In this document: positions 24,123 to 33,762 of the stretch, in pieces
Numbering within the stretch: position 1 is the stretch's first letter
How the letters are laid out: each line of letters opens with the position of its first letter
Source of the DNA: Anammoximicrobium sp964645045
Lineage (GTDB): Bacteria; Planctomycetota; Planctomycetia; Pirellulales; Pirellulaceae
DNA: 64,000 nt
NCBI GenBank assembly: GCA_964645045.1
Contig: CAZXYZ010000007.1
Span: forward strand, 62,001-126,000
Direction of reading: 5' to 3'
The notes under the pieces: generated by a model
The model's input: only the letters and a program-made list of their open reading frames with translations
What the model was told of the DNA's origin: nothing
Databases searched by the model: none
Program-made: the position numbers and the translations under genes

Positions 24123-26937
24123 ATGGGTCAGCACCAAGCACCTGTTCATTGTCAGTCCTCGCCGGAGGCCAAAATCGCGCTGTTTCGCGCGCTCTTCAGC
24201 GGACGCGATGATGTGTATCCTCGTCGCTTTGAAAGCCGCAAGACGGGCAAGTCCGGCTATCAACCCGCGTGTGCCCATGAATGGGCTCCAGGCATGTGCC
24301 AGAAGCCCAAGGTCAAGTGTGCCGACTGCCAGCACCGCAACTTCCTGCCCGTCACGGACGACGTGATTCGCTGGCATCTCTCGGGCCGGGATCACACCGG
24401 CCGCGATTTCGTCATGGGCGTTTACCCGATGCTCCAGGACGAAACCAGTTTTTTTCTTGGCTGCCGATTTTGACAATACGAACTGGCAGGACGATGCGGG
24501 AGCCTTCTTGGAAACCTGCCGCCGGCTGAACGTGGCGGCGGCTTTGGAGCGATCGCGTTCCGGAAATGGCGGGCATGTCTGGCTGTTCTTCCACGAGGCC
24601 ATCCCCGCCGCGTTGGCACGCCGGCTGGGTTCCCACATCCTGACCGAGACCATGGAACGCCGACCGGATATCGGGTTGGACTCGTATGACCGTTTCTTCC
24701 CCAATCAAGACACCCTGCCGCAGGGTGGTTTTGGAAATCTGATCGCCCTGCCGTTGCAGAAGCGGCCGCGGGAACTTGGCAACAGCGTATTCATCGACGA
24801 GCGGGGGACGCCCTATCCCGACCAGTGGGCATTCTTGTCCACGCTCGGCAGGATCCAGCGGTCCAGCATCGACGAAATCGTGCGCGAGGCGGAACGACGC
24901 GGACGTATCGTTGGCGTTCGCATGGCGGCGGCGGACGAGGACGATGCCGAGCCCTGGGCGACCCCTCCTTCGCGGCGCCGGAAGGAACCTCCCGTTGCCG
25001 GGCCGCTGCCGAAGAGCCTGGAACTCACGCTCGGCGACCAGATCTATATCGCCAAGGAACCATTGCCACCAGGCCTCCGTAATCGGTTGCTTCGCTTGGC
25101 GGCCTTTCAGAACCCCGAATTCTACAAAGCGCAGGCGATGCGTCTGCCCACGTATGACAAACCGCGGATCATCGGCTGTGCGGAAGATCATCTCCATCAC
25201 ATCGGTGTGCCGCGCGGCTGTTTGGAAGACGTCCAGAAGCTCCTGTCCGACCTGGATATCGCCACATCCGTCCGAGATGAACGGTACGCCGGTACGCCTT
25301 TGAAGGTCGAATTCCACGGGGAGTTGTGGCCGGAGCAAGTGGCCGCCGCCCGGGCGATGCTGGCTCACGACACCGGCGTTCTGTCTGCCACAACGGCCTT
25401 TGGTAAAACCGTGGTTGCAGCGTGGCTGATCGCACAACGCGGCGTCAACACACTGGTTCTGGTGCATCGCCGCCAGTTGCTGGAGCAGTGGGTCGAGCGA
25501 TTGGCGGCGTTTCTCGACTTGCCGTCAAAAGCCGTCGGTCGAATCGGCGGCGGTCAAAGGAAACCCACCGGCTTGCTGGATGTGGCGGTCATTCAAAGTC
25601 TGGTCCGTCAGGGCGTTGTTAAGGACTGCGTGGGGGATTACGGCCATCTGATTGTAGACGAGTGTCATCACCTATCGGCCCAAAGCTTTGAACAGGTTGT
25701 CCGCCGGGCGAAGGCGAAATTCGTCACGGGACTGTCCGCCACGGTCACTCGCAAGGACGGCCACCATCCGATCATCTTCATGCAGTGCGGCCCGATTCGG
25801 TACCGTGCCGACGCGAAAGCCCAAGCGGCCGCTCGCCCTTTTCAGCACAACGTGCTGGTCCGTCCTACGTCGTTCCGGCCCCTCGAAGCCGCCAATCCGG
25901 ATCTGCGACTCCAGTTCCAGGATCTCTACCGCGAACTCATCGCCGACGACCAGCGCAACCAGATCATCTGCGACGAAGTCGTGCTGGCCGTCCGGGAAGG
26001 CCGCTCGCCATTGGTGTTGACCGAACGCAATGAGCATCTCGACAGTCTGGCGGCTCGATTGTCGCCCAGCATTCGCCACCTGGTCGTGCTTCGCGGCGGC
26101 GTGCGGCCCAAGGAAGCCCGGGACATCATCGCCCGTTTGGCAGCCATTCCCGAAAACGAAGAGCGGGCCCTGCTCGCCACCGGGCGATATATCGGCGAGG
26201 GCTTCGACGACGCACGGCTGGATACCTTGTTCCTGACGCTCCCCGTTTCCTGGCGGGGGACGATTGCGCAGTACGTCGGCAGGTTGCACCGCCTGTATCA
26301 TCGCAAGCGCGAAGTGCGTGTAGTCGACTACGCCGACCTGAATGTGCCCATGCTGTCCCGGATGTTCGATCGACGCTGCCGCGGCTATGAAGCGGTAGGA
26401 TACTCGATTCTGCTGCCCGGCAGTGCGGTGCCAGGCTGGCCGGCCGACGTCCCGCTCCCGGTGGATCCGCAATGGAAAAGCGAGTACGCAGCCAGCGTGC
26501 GACGGCTGGTCCGTGACGGCGTCGATAAGCCGTTGGCAAATCTGTTCGTCCACGCGGCACGCACGGTCGTTCCGGATGCCGAGGGAATCGAGCGAGCGCG
26601 AAGTGCTACCGAGGCATTCCTTTTCCGGCGGCTCGAGACCCTGCCGGAAACCACCGGACGGTTCCGTCTCAACGTCTCATTGCCAATCCCTTTCGACGGG
26701 TGGGGGCAGATGGAAGTGGATCTGCTGTATGCGGAGGCCCGCATCGCCGTCGAACTGGACGGCGGACAGCATTTCAACAGTCCCGAAGCCTACCGCCGCG
26801 ACCGGCGCAAAGACCTGCTTCTGCAGGAAAACGGCTACGTCGTGCTGCGGTTCCTTGTCGAAGATGTCGGCCAGCACCTCGATGTCGTACTCGATGCCAT
26901 CCTGCGGACGATTTCCCACCGCCGGAGGCGATGACAT
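24123..26937 (+). pseudogene. Primase-helicase-nuclease of TOTE type, frameshifted
   Basis: The first frame (24123-24473) encodes SPEAKIALFRALFSGRDDVY, CADC and WHLSGRDHTGRDFVMG; the second (to 26934) continues AADFDNTNWQDDAGAFLETC, LERSRSGNGGHVWLFF, DSYDRFFPNQD: together an archaeo-eukaryotic primase domain as in TOTE conflict systems. Then come a superfamily 2 helicase (TTAFGKT at 25390-25410, DECHH at 25657-25671, GLSATVTRKDG, YVGRLHR) and a C-terminal DUF559/Vsr-like nuclease (QMEVDLLYAEARIAVELDGGQH). A T7 run near 24449-24456 has one T too many; with six T the reading continues exactly as SFFLAADFD. This is sequencing error, slippage or real inactivation. The start at 24123 is uncertain. 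Confidence 0.8.
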
Positions 26938-27066
26938 AGCGACGGTTTTGGAACGTGACCGGTGGCCATCCTGTCCACTGTCATGCCGCTGCCACGCTGC
27001 CCGGTCTTGCCACGACTCGGCACCGAAGAAACAAATAAAAGGGCGTGCGCGTTTCGCAAGCGCGGT

Positions 27067-28719
27067 TCAGTCCGTGAGGTCGGCGGTCGAGCTTCGCGCC
27101 AGATCATTCCGGAGAACCCAGCCCTGTACGGCCGGCTCGAAGACCAGCTTGCCCCCCGGAAATGCCGCGACTTCCTGCTTGATGGCCCGAATCTCGACGC
27201 GTTCTGGTTCCACACCCACGACGACCACCTGGACGCCCGGAGGCAACGTGGCCAACACGCGGTTGTCGACGGTCACGTCGAGTTCCTCCGATATCAAACG
27301 CCGTTGACCGAGTTGCGGCTTGCCCGCATCGCCCCCCTTGAACAGCGATTTCCGCGGCACCCAACCGCGCACGCCGCGTTCGCTGGCGATCACCCGGACC
27401 CATTGGTCCTGCTGCTGCACGACCTCCAGCACCTCGCCGAAGGGGATGCTCGCGAGGGTCGCGTCGCCGTTCCGAAGCGCGGTCGCCTCCGCCGCCACAC
27501 GCACTTTTTCGCCCGGCTGGAGGACCTCATCCTGGTTCAGCGTGGCTTGCGCCTCCTCTCCCGCCACGGCCGATGGGCGACCCTGATTGCCCTGGGCGTT
27601 TTCGCGCAGTTCTTGAAAGATCCGGGCCAGCGCAACCGGGCTTGGGCCCCGAGACTCGCGCGGATGGCGGTACTGCCGGGCAAGCGTCTGGATGCGGCGG
27701 CGGGCCTCCGGATCCAGACTGTCCACGCCGCGCTGGAAATCCAGGTTTCGCGCAGCCATTACCACTTCTCGCAACGTCGGTTCCAGCTCAAACTTTCCTT
27801 CGGCCAGGATCTCGGCGGGAACATCGGAATGGATGGGATACATCAACGAGCGGCGGTTGTCGACGTGGAACGCGCCGAACACGTGCGCCAACTCGTGGAT
27901 CAGCACCACCTTGTCCCGATTCAGGTGAAAATGGTCGGCGCCAGAGACCATTACGTGCTGGCCGAACGGCATTCCCATACCGAGGTTGCCCGTGAAGGTT
28001 GGGAAATCTCCGTCCGCGACGTATTCTCCGAAACCGATGAAACCGATCAGCAGGTCGGCATCTTCGGGTGCCACGGCCAGCAGTGCTTTCAAGCGGCTTT
28101 CGGGATAGCGGGCAACTCCCCGGTATTCCCAGGGCTGAATGCCTACCAACATGAAACGGATCTGGAAATTCGCCTCAAAGTAGTCGGAGGCCCCCGTTAC
28201 GATCAGTCCGATGCGCTGGTTCCAATCCTCCACCACGCGTCGATATGTCGAATCCGCGAGGGCTCGCACTCGAACGATGCGAACCGTGGCTGCTGCGCGT
28301 GCTCCGGTGGTTTTTGCGGCGGCAGTCTCGCGTTTCTCCGGACGGCCGGCGGACGTCTCCGGCGGCGAAGCGGGCATTTGCGCGTTTGCCGCCGGCGGCT
28401 TGAGAACGTACGTTGCCGGCCGCAACTCGCCGCGCCGTACGTCCTGGATCCGATACGCTCGACCTGGCTGAAGCGTCATAAACCTGGGTTTGTCGGTCCA
28501 GTAGCTGATGACGACGGGGCGGGCTGCGGTCAAGGCATCGGTTTGGCCCGGCGCTACGTGGAACGCCTTGCTCCACGCGGCGTCCCCTTCGGGCCGCACC
28601 GAGTATTGAAAGCTCTCGACGCCCCCATTCTGAATCTGAATGATCTCGGCCCGCGTGACGCCAGTCCCCAGGACGGCAACGAAGCCTAGGATGGCCAGGG
28701 TGCAGCCAGTCGCCTTCAT
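27067..28719 (-). CDS. Secreted zinc metalloprotease (metzincin-like) with SH3-like repeats
   Basis: A 550-aa protein, start at 28719 with GAGGAGGGA upstream and a signal peptide ending near TRA-EII. The zinc motif HELAHVFGAFH is at residues 275-285 and a Met-turn candidate SLMYP at about 291-295, as in metzincins. Two C-terminal SH3-like modules follow (about 395-465 with GEVLEVVQQQDQWVRV and GWVPRKSLF; about 475-545 with GWVLRND), which often bind cell wall or peptides. The N-terminal region may act as a propeptide or strand domain. It is probably co-transcribed with the ThuA gene 16 bp upstream. Confidence 0.85.
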   Translation of the reverse strand: MKATGCTLAILGFVAVLGTGVTRAEIIQIQNGGVESFQYSVRPEGDAAWSKAFHVAPGQTDALTAARPVVISYWTDKPRFMTLQPGRAYRIQDVRRGELRPATYVLKPPAANAQMPASPPETSAGRPEKRETAAAKTTGARAAATVRIVRVRALADSTYRRVVEDWNQRIGLIVTGASDYFEANFQIRFMLVGIQPWEYRGVARYPESRLKALLAVAPEDADLLIGFIGFGEYVADGDFPTFTGNLGMGMPFGQHVMVSGADHFHLNRDKVVLIHELAHVFGAFHVDNRRSLMYPIHSDVPAEILAEGKFELEPTLREVVMAARNLDFQRGVDSLDPEARRRIQTLARQYRHPRESRGPSPVALARIFQELRENAQGNQGRPSAVAGEEAQATLNQDEVLQPGEKVRVAAEATALRNGDATLASIPFGEVLEVVQQQDQWVRVIASERGVRGWVPRKSLFKGGDAGKPQLGQRRLISEELDVTVDNRVLATLPPGVQVVVVGVEPERVEIRAIKQEVAAFPGGKLVFEPAVQGWVLRNDLARSSTADLTD

Positions 28720-28735
28720 CGCCTTGTCCCTCCTC

Positions 28736-29638
28736 TCATTCCTGCAACGGACGCAAAACCGCCTGAGTGTCACCCGGAAAATCGGGCGGGACGGGAAAGT
28801 CTGCGGGGCGTTCGGCCAGCCATTGCAGCGCGCGGACCAGGATCGTCTGAAAACCCGCACAACGCATCCCGGGCGGGTCGGCCTCGCTGCGCCAGACGTG
28901 GCCGAAGGTCGAGTTGTAGACTCGGCCTTTTCCGTAGCTCACGGTCCACTCGATCGGCCACCGCGTTTTCGTCGCCGGGTCTTCGGCCCAGGACAACACC
29001 GTGAGGTCCTCGGCTGGGCCGCGGGCATGGGTGTAGACCTCAATCATCGCGGCCATCCAACTACGGGGTAGGCCGGCATGGATCGGATGGTCGCCCAGCC
29101 GATGCACGACGCGGTCGGTCCGCGCGCCGTGCGAGGTGCCCGCGCCGGCGCCCGGCGGGATTCGCAGGATGTCGCCGTCGGGGCCGATCGTGATGGCCGT
29201 GCCGGCGTCCTTGCCGCGCCAGCCGAGACCGATGATGCGGTCGTATTCAGCCCAACCGGCGAACGCGTTATTCGCCGAGTGGAACACGAACACGCCCCCG
29301 CCGTCGCGGACGAACGTCACAAAATCCTCGCGCAGTTCGGCTGGCCACTGCCCGCCGGAGCCGAGGCTGTTGCAGTTCAGCAGCACGACATCGTAACCGG
29401 CCAGCCGCGGGCGAAACGTGGCGAATGCCGGGTCGGTGGACTTCGCCGGGCACGTGGCGACATCGACGTGGAAACGTTTTGTCGGCTGCAGGACCGTGCG
29501 AACGAGGGCCGTCGTGTGCGCCCAATCGTGGTTGCTGAAACCATCTACGATCAAGACTCGGATCGGCGGCTCCGCCGCAGCCTGCGCGAGGCCGCAGCTC
29601 AGGAGAAAACACAGCGCGACAAGTCGGATTCGCATCAT
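28736..29638 (-). CDS. Secreted ThuA-domain protein
   Basis: A 300-aa protein with a signal peptide (LVALCFLLSCGLAQAA). The ThuA fold (class I glutamine-amidotransferase-like) is marked by VLIVDGFSNHDW, the strand YDVVLLNCN, FVRDGGGVFVFHSANNAF and WRSEADPPGMR near the end; it lacks a nucleophile cysteine at the amidotransferase elbow, as ThuA proteins do. The family is common in planctomycetes near glycan-degrading enzymes. The role is unknown. AAAGGAAA precedes the start; either of two adjacent Met codons may be used. Confidence 0.88.
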   Translation of the reverse strand: MMRIRLVALCFLLSCGLAQAAAEPPIRVLIVDGFSNHDWAHTTALVRTVLQPTKRFHVDVATCPAKSTDPAFATFRPRLAGYDVVLLNCNSLGSGGQWPAELREDFVTFVRDGGGVFVFHSANNAFAGWAEYDRIIGLGWRGKDAGTAITIGPDGDILRIPPGAGAGTSHGARTDRVVHRLGDHPIHAGLPRSWMAAMIEVYTHARGPAEDLTVLSWAEDPATKTRWPIEWTVSYGKGRVYNSTFGHVWRSEADPPGMRCAGFQTILVRALQWLAERPADFPVPPDFPGDTQAVLRPLQE

Positions 29639-30004
29639 GGTGCTTTCCTTTCTTGAATGACGTTGCGCTGTCTGCGATCATTACCACATCGTAACACGCG
29701 GTGGCGTCGAGCGGAAACGGGGCCACGCCGGGGGGAAAGGAATCGACAGCGAATCAAAAGAGACAGCGAATGAATGCACGGGTTCGGGTGTCGGAGCACG
29801 TCGATTGACTGTCTCGGCCTAGATCGGACTGTTGCGCACCATCGCCTGAAGCGTCAGCGAGAGGGGGGAATTGCCCTGTTTCGTAGTCGCGAAGCGATGG
29901 CAGCACCGGGCCTTGGGCGTCAGCCCAAGGATAGAAATCAAGGCGTCATTCGCCGTCGGCACGCGGTTTCTCGTGCGACAATGCCCATGAGCAGGGCTGC
30001 GTGC
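29639..30004. other. Intergenic region with repeat-family hairpin
   Basis: No gene seen. CCTTGGGCGTCAGCCCAAGG at 29911-29930 is a hairpin of the GGGCGTCAGCCC family, and GAAGCGTCAGCGAG near 29850 is a partial copy of the repeat found at 32418-32476. Confidence 0.55.
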
Positions 30005-32107
30005 CTAGTACATCGTCTCGGCCGGGTCCGGTTGATCGAAGATCCGGATTTGTGCCGGGGCCGGCCAGCGGGGATCCGGGGGTGGCGACTCGGACTGCGT
30101 GGGGTAAGCGGCGGGAATCGCCGACGGGCCGGACATCTCGGCGTACATCGCCTCCGAATGCTCCAACAGAATCCGCCGGACTTCCAGAATGGCGCGGGGG
30201 TGCTGATGCACGTGAATGTGGTCCGCTTCGACCACGATCTCCGATTTTACGTCATCCAAATGGGCGCTCTCGTAAGTCACCGCGCCGTCACCTTTTTCTG
30301 TGATTCTGCCCAACAGATCCCGCTCGGATACCACGCCGACGATATTGTGGTAGGCAACCCAAGGTGGTTTCTCGGATGCCAGCATCACCGGCAGCAGCGG
30401 CGATTCGGGCGACAGGGAATCGATGCTGGTGTTGATCGTGAACAGGTCGGTGTTACGGAAATAGTCGGGATTGTCGCGGAGGATTTTCGTCTTGGCTTGC
30501 GTCATCATCGTGGGCAGGGTAATCAGCTTGCGCCCCAGCCAACGCGTGTAGTCGTTCACGAAATCGCTGCCGCGGTGCGGCGTGCCGATGGTGATCACTC
30601 GGCGGATGTCCGGGTTGGGCTCGAAGAACAGGGTCTTGACGATCTGTTCGCGCGTCTCGGGGTCCGCTTGGAGTTCGTCGAACGGCCGGTCGGTCAGCAT
30701 CCGCCAGTACTGATCGCCGCCGGGCAAGGTCTGCATCCGGGACACCAAGCCGCCCATGCTGTGGCCGATCAAGACCATTTCGTTCAGGGCCGGCCAGCGG
30801 CGGTCGGCATCAACTGTGTTGCGGACCGTCTGCAGGTCGTCCCGCATCTGCGTCGCGCTGTACCAGAAAGGCTGGCCGGTCGGGTAGGCGTAGGCCCAGA
30901 ACTGATAGCGGTTGCGGATCTCCGGCAAACTGCGGAGGTCGTTCAGCATCTCCGTCCACGTGTCGGGGCTGGACCAGAGTCCATGGACTAAAACCACGGG
31001 AATTTTGCGCGGGTCGAACGCTTCCAGCATGTACAGACCCCTGAACTTATTGGCGGAGTTGGGATCGCGCAGTCCCCAGGTGGCCAAGGCCAGCCCGCTG
31101 TACTCGCGTTTCTCCAGTTGGAAGCCGATTGGCGTGGTGAGATCGGTTTCCAGCGGAACCAAGCGGCCTGCGATCGGTACCTGGTCGTAGACCAAGGGAT
31201 CATGCAGTTCCAACGCACAGCCGATCTGGCGTGCTCCGCCGCGGTACAGACACGGTTTTTCGACCGCACGCAAGATCGCCGTGACGGGGAAACTCATCCC
31301 CCGCGGATAGAACCGCGCCGCCGGATCCTGACTGGACTCGCCGCGGTGGATCGCGATCAGCGGCACGCCCAGACCGTAGGTCACGTGCCGGTTGACCAAT
31401 CCTTTGACCTCATAGTCCGACACGAACTCGAACTGTTCAAAGTCGTCCGCTTTCCAAAGTCCGCAGACAACGACTTGGACGTCCAGCCTTTGGTCCTCGG
31501 CCGCAATGGTATAGGTTTGTCCCGGACGCAGGCGGTCCTGCTTTTTCATGATCCGCAGCACTTCTTCCAGCGACGCATTGTAAACGTCACAGGCGCGACG
31601 GAACTGTGGATCGTAGGCATTGCGCTGGGATTCGAACTGCGGCGCGAACAAGTATAGATACGCGTGCGCCACGGCGGCACTGTACAGGTCCAGCGCCGTG
31701 GACTCCTGACCCAAGACCTGCGCCTTCTTCGCCTGGATATAGCTTAACTCGGCGTAAGCATGCGTCGTGTCGATCGTGGGTTCGGCGGCAATCTGCTCTT
31801 CGAGCTTGTGCAGGACTGTCTTGGGATCCCGCTTTTGCACCTCGACCAGATCGTAACGCCGCAGCAGCTGCCGGGTTCGATCCGTCGGTTTGGGCCCACT
31901 GCGGGACAATAAGTCCAGCGGCCCGGCCAGTGGGTTCTGCGGAACCCGGCGCACGGACAGGTAACTGTTGGACGCACAACCGGGCAGGAATGCGAGCAGA
32001 ACCGCGACGTGTACCCAACGCAGGTATTGACTGGCGCACGGTCGGCGCAGGTCGTCCGACCTCGCCAGAACCGCCGACCGCAGGTCTCCCGGATTGGAAA
32101 CGTTCAT
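30005..32107 (-). CDS. Lipoprotein alpha/beta hydrolase
   Basis: A 700-aa protein. A hydrophobic segment ends in LAFLPGC, making Cys44 the likely lipidation site. Residues about 65-340 are a helical and beta-rich family-specific region. From about 365 an alpha/beta hydrolase begins: PVVLVHGLWSS (oxyanion region) and the nucleophile elbow GHSMGG (Ser450), then ITIGTPHRGSDF. The acid and histidine are further C-terminal (AHLDD.., EADHIHVHQHP). It is probably an envelope-anchored lipase/esterase. Met at 32107 is followed by a long polar stretch before the signal, so a later start (for example near residue 30) is possible. Confidence 0.82.
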   Translation of the reverse strand: MNVSNPGDLRSAVLARSDDLRRPCASQYLRWVHVAVLLAFLPGCASNSYLSVRRVPQNPLAGPLDLLSRSGPKPTDRTRQLLRRYDLVEVQKRDPKTVLHKLEEQIAAEPTIDTTHAYAELSYIQAKKAQVLGQESTALDLYSAAVAHAYLYLFAPQFESQRNAYDPQFRRACDVYNASLEEVLRIMKKQDRLRPGQTYTIAAEDQRLDVQVVVCGLWKADDFEQFEFVSDYEVKGLVNRHVTYGLGVPLIAIHRGESSQDPAARFYPRGMSFPVTAILRAVEKPCLYRGGARQIGCALELHDPLVYDQVPIAGRLVPLETDLTTPIGFQLEKREYSGLALATWGLRDPNSANKFRGLYMLEAFDPRKIPVVLVHGLWSSPDTWTEMLNDLRSLPEIRNRYQFWAYAYPTGQPFWYSATQMRDDLQTVRNTVDADRRWPALNEMVLIGHSMGGLVSRMQTLPGGDQYWRMLTDRPFDELQADPETREQIVKTLFFEPNPDIRRVITIGTPHRGSDFVNDYTRWLGRKLITLPTMMTQAKTKILRDNPDYFRNTDLFTINTSIDSLSPESPLLPVMLASEKPPWVAYHNIVGVVSERDLLGRITEKGDGAVTYESAHLDDVKSEIVVEADHIHVHQHPRAILEVRRILLEHSEAMYAEMSGPSAIPAAYPTQSESPPPDPRWPAPAQIRIFDQPDPAETMY

Positions 32108-32793
32108 TCTTTCGCCGCCGCCGTACCCCGCCTGCTAGCGGCACTCGCAGCGAAATAGCCGCGGCGCCAAGACAAGACCGCTGGGGGGCAGGAACGATAC
32201 CCGAGGCGGCAAGGTGGGGTCAACGCCGATTCCAGATCTTGGCCGTGATCGGAACAGTGCGAAATGCGGTCGCTGCTAGCCGCAAGCAATGGGCCGGCAC
32301 GGCATCCGAATTCCGCGACGCCAATCGCTGGCCCTGACGGCTTTTCGCAACATTCCGTTCAAGGTCGCGATAGGGGCCTTGATCGGAAAGTTGCGCAAAA
32401 CGCTAGCAGCGGATTATCGTAACCCGAAGCGGCAGCGAGGGAACGCCGCTCTTCCTCGCTGACGCTTCGGGTTACGATGCACGAACGTCCCGATCAAGGC
32501 CTGCGATAGGCTTCCAGCCTGGACCCCAGGTCCCCCGTTTGCCCAGATTATGCAATCGTCAAAAAGTGAATTGGGACGTTTGCTTTTCCATAACTCCAAG
32601 CAAAAAACTGTTGTAAAGAACACGCGGCTTTCGATGGATGAATACTCCCTAATTGGCGTTGCGCACCTTCCCTGCGCGGACGACGGGCAGTAGAATACCC
32701 CGCGGTCGCACTTGCCGCAGGGCAAGCGATGCCCGCGGCGGTAGAATAAGACACTGGGGTCCTAAAAACTGTGAAGAGAGGTAATTTCTTACT
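32108..32793. other. Intergenic region with a dispersed hairpin
   Basis: About 690 bp between divergent genes. The only marked structure is the hairpin at 32418-32476. The stretch near 32560-32790 must hold the sapC-type gene's promoter, but I see no convincing -35/-10 pair. Confidence 0.45.
32418..32476. repeat. Hairpin repeat with GTAACCCGAAGC arms
   Basis: A 23-bp arm at 32418-32440 and its reverse complement at 32454-32476 differ at one base. The arm core is CGTAACCCGAAGCG and the right arm contains CGCTTCGGGTTACG. A partial relative (GAAGCGTCAGCGAG) occurs near 29850. It fits a dispersed palindromic repeat. Confidence 0.8.
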
Positions 32794-33531
32794 ATGACGC
32801 AGATGTTGTTTTATGACAAAGTGGTTCCGGTTTCGTCCCAACGTCACCGCGATTTGAGCATCGAACGGGTTGATTTTGGGTTTGCCGCCAAAGTGAATTC
32901 CGTGCCTCTGACGGCCGTCGAAGTGCCGCTGGCGGCCCGCGAGTACACGATCGTCTTTGCGGGCACGGACGAAGCCGTTGCCCCCGTGGTCGTGCTGGGC
33001 GTGGCGGACTCGCAGAACTTGTATCTCGACGAGAACAAGGCGTGGAAGGCCGATTACATCCCCGCTTTCGTGCGGCGTTATCCGTTCGTTTTTGCTCAGG
33101 GCAAAGAGGCCAATCAGTTCACGCTGTGCATCGACGAAGACTGGTCGGGCTGCAATCGTGAGGGGCGAGGCCAGCGCCTGTTCGATGACCAGGGCAACCA
33201 GACGGAATACCTGCAGAACATGCTCAAGTTCCTCGGCGACTACCAGACGCAGTTCGTGCGGACGCAGGCCTACTGCAAGAAGCTGAAGGAACTGAATCTG
33301 CTGGAGCCGATGCAGGCGCAAATCGTCCTGCCCGGCGGCGACAAGCGGCAGTTGGGCGGTTTCCAGGGCGCCAGCCGCGCTCGAATCAAGAATCTCGGCG
33401 CCGACAAAGTCGCCGAACTCGTCAAGTCCGACGAGTTGGAACTGACCTACCTGCAGATGGCGTCGCTGAACAATCTGGGTTCGGTCGTCAATCGCGCCGT
33501 GCCGAAGAAGGCCAGCGAGGTGCAAGAGTAA
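32794..33531 (+). CDS. SapC family protein
   Basis: A 245-aa protein with the SapC pattern: an early FYDKVVPVSSQRHRDL, VPLTAVEVPLAAREYTIVF, FVRRYPFVFAQ and CIDEDWSGCN. SapC was named from an S-layer-linked gene of Campylobacter; its biochemical role is not established. GAGAGG lies upstream. A strong terminator follows, so the gene is monocistronic. Confidence 0.88.
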   Translation: MTQMLFYDKVVPVSSQRHRDLSIERVDFGFAAKVNSVPLTAVEVPLAAREYTIVFAGTDEAVAPVVVLGVADSQNLYLDENKAWKADYIPAFVRRYPFVFAQGKEANQFTLCIDEDWSGCNREGRGQRLFDDQGNQTEYLQNMLKFLGDYQTQFVRTQAYCKKLKELNLLEPMQAQIVLPGGDKRQLGGFQGASRARIKNLGADKVAELVKSDELELTYLQMASLNNLGSVVNRAVPKKASEVQE

Positions 33532-33557
33532 CTCGATTCACTGTCCTCTCGAACAAA

Positions 33558-33595
33558 AGAACCCCGGCCATCTGGGCCGGGGTTCTCTTTTTTTG
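33558..33595 (+). terminator. Intrinsic terminator after the SapC-family gene
   Basis: A 12-bp perfect stem (AGAACCCCGGCC / GGCCGGGGTTCT) with a 5-base loop is followed by CTTTTTTT, 27 bp after the stop codon. Confidence 0.93.
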
Positions 33596-33762
33596 ACCTG
33601 TTCTGTAAACGGTCGAAAATCGCTCACCAAGCGTTAGTTCTTCAACAGGAGGCAACCGAGTCAACAGAGAGCAAGCACCGCCTCTGTTTGCTCTGTTTCC
33701 TCCTGTTCAAGATCCAATGGTTTGGTTACGGCCAAACGCCGCGCCAAGCTGTCTGGCGCGGA

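Noticed and set aside
18692..27066. Second attachment site (copy of the tRNA 3' end)
   Set aside because: I found no repeat of the T-arm/acceptor sequence in the region.
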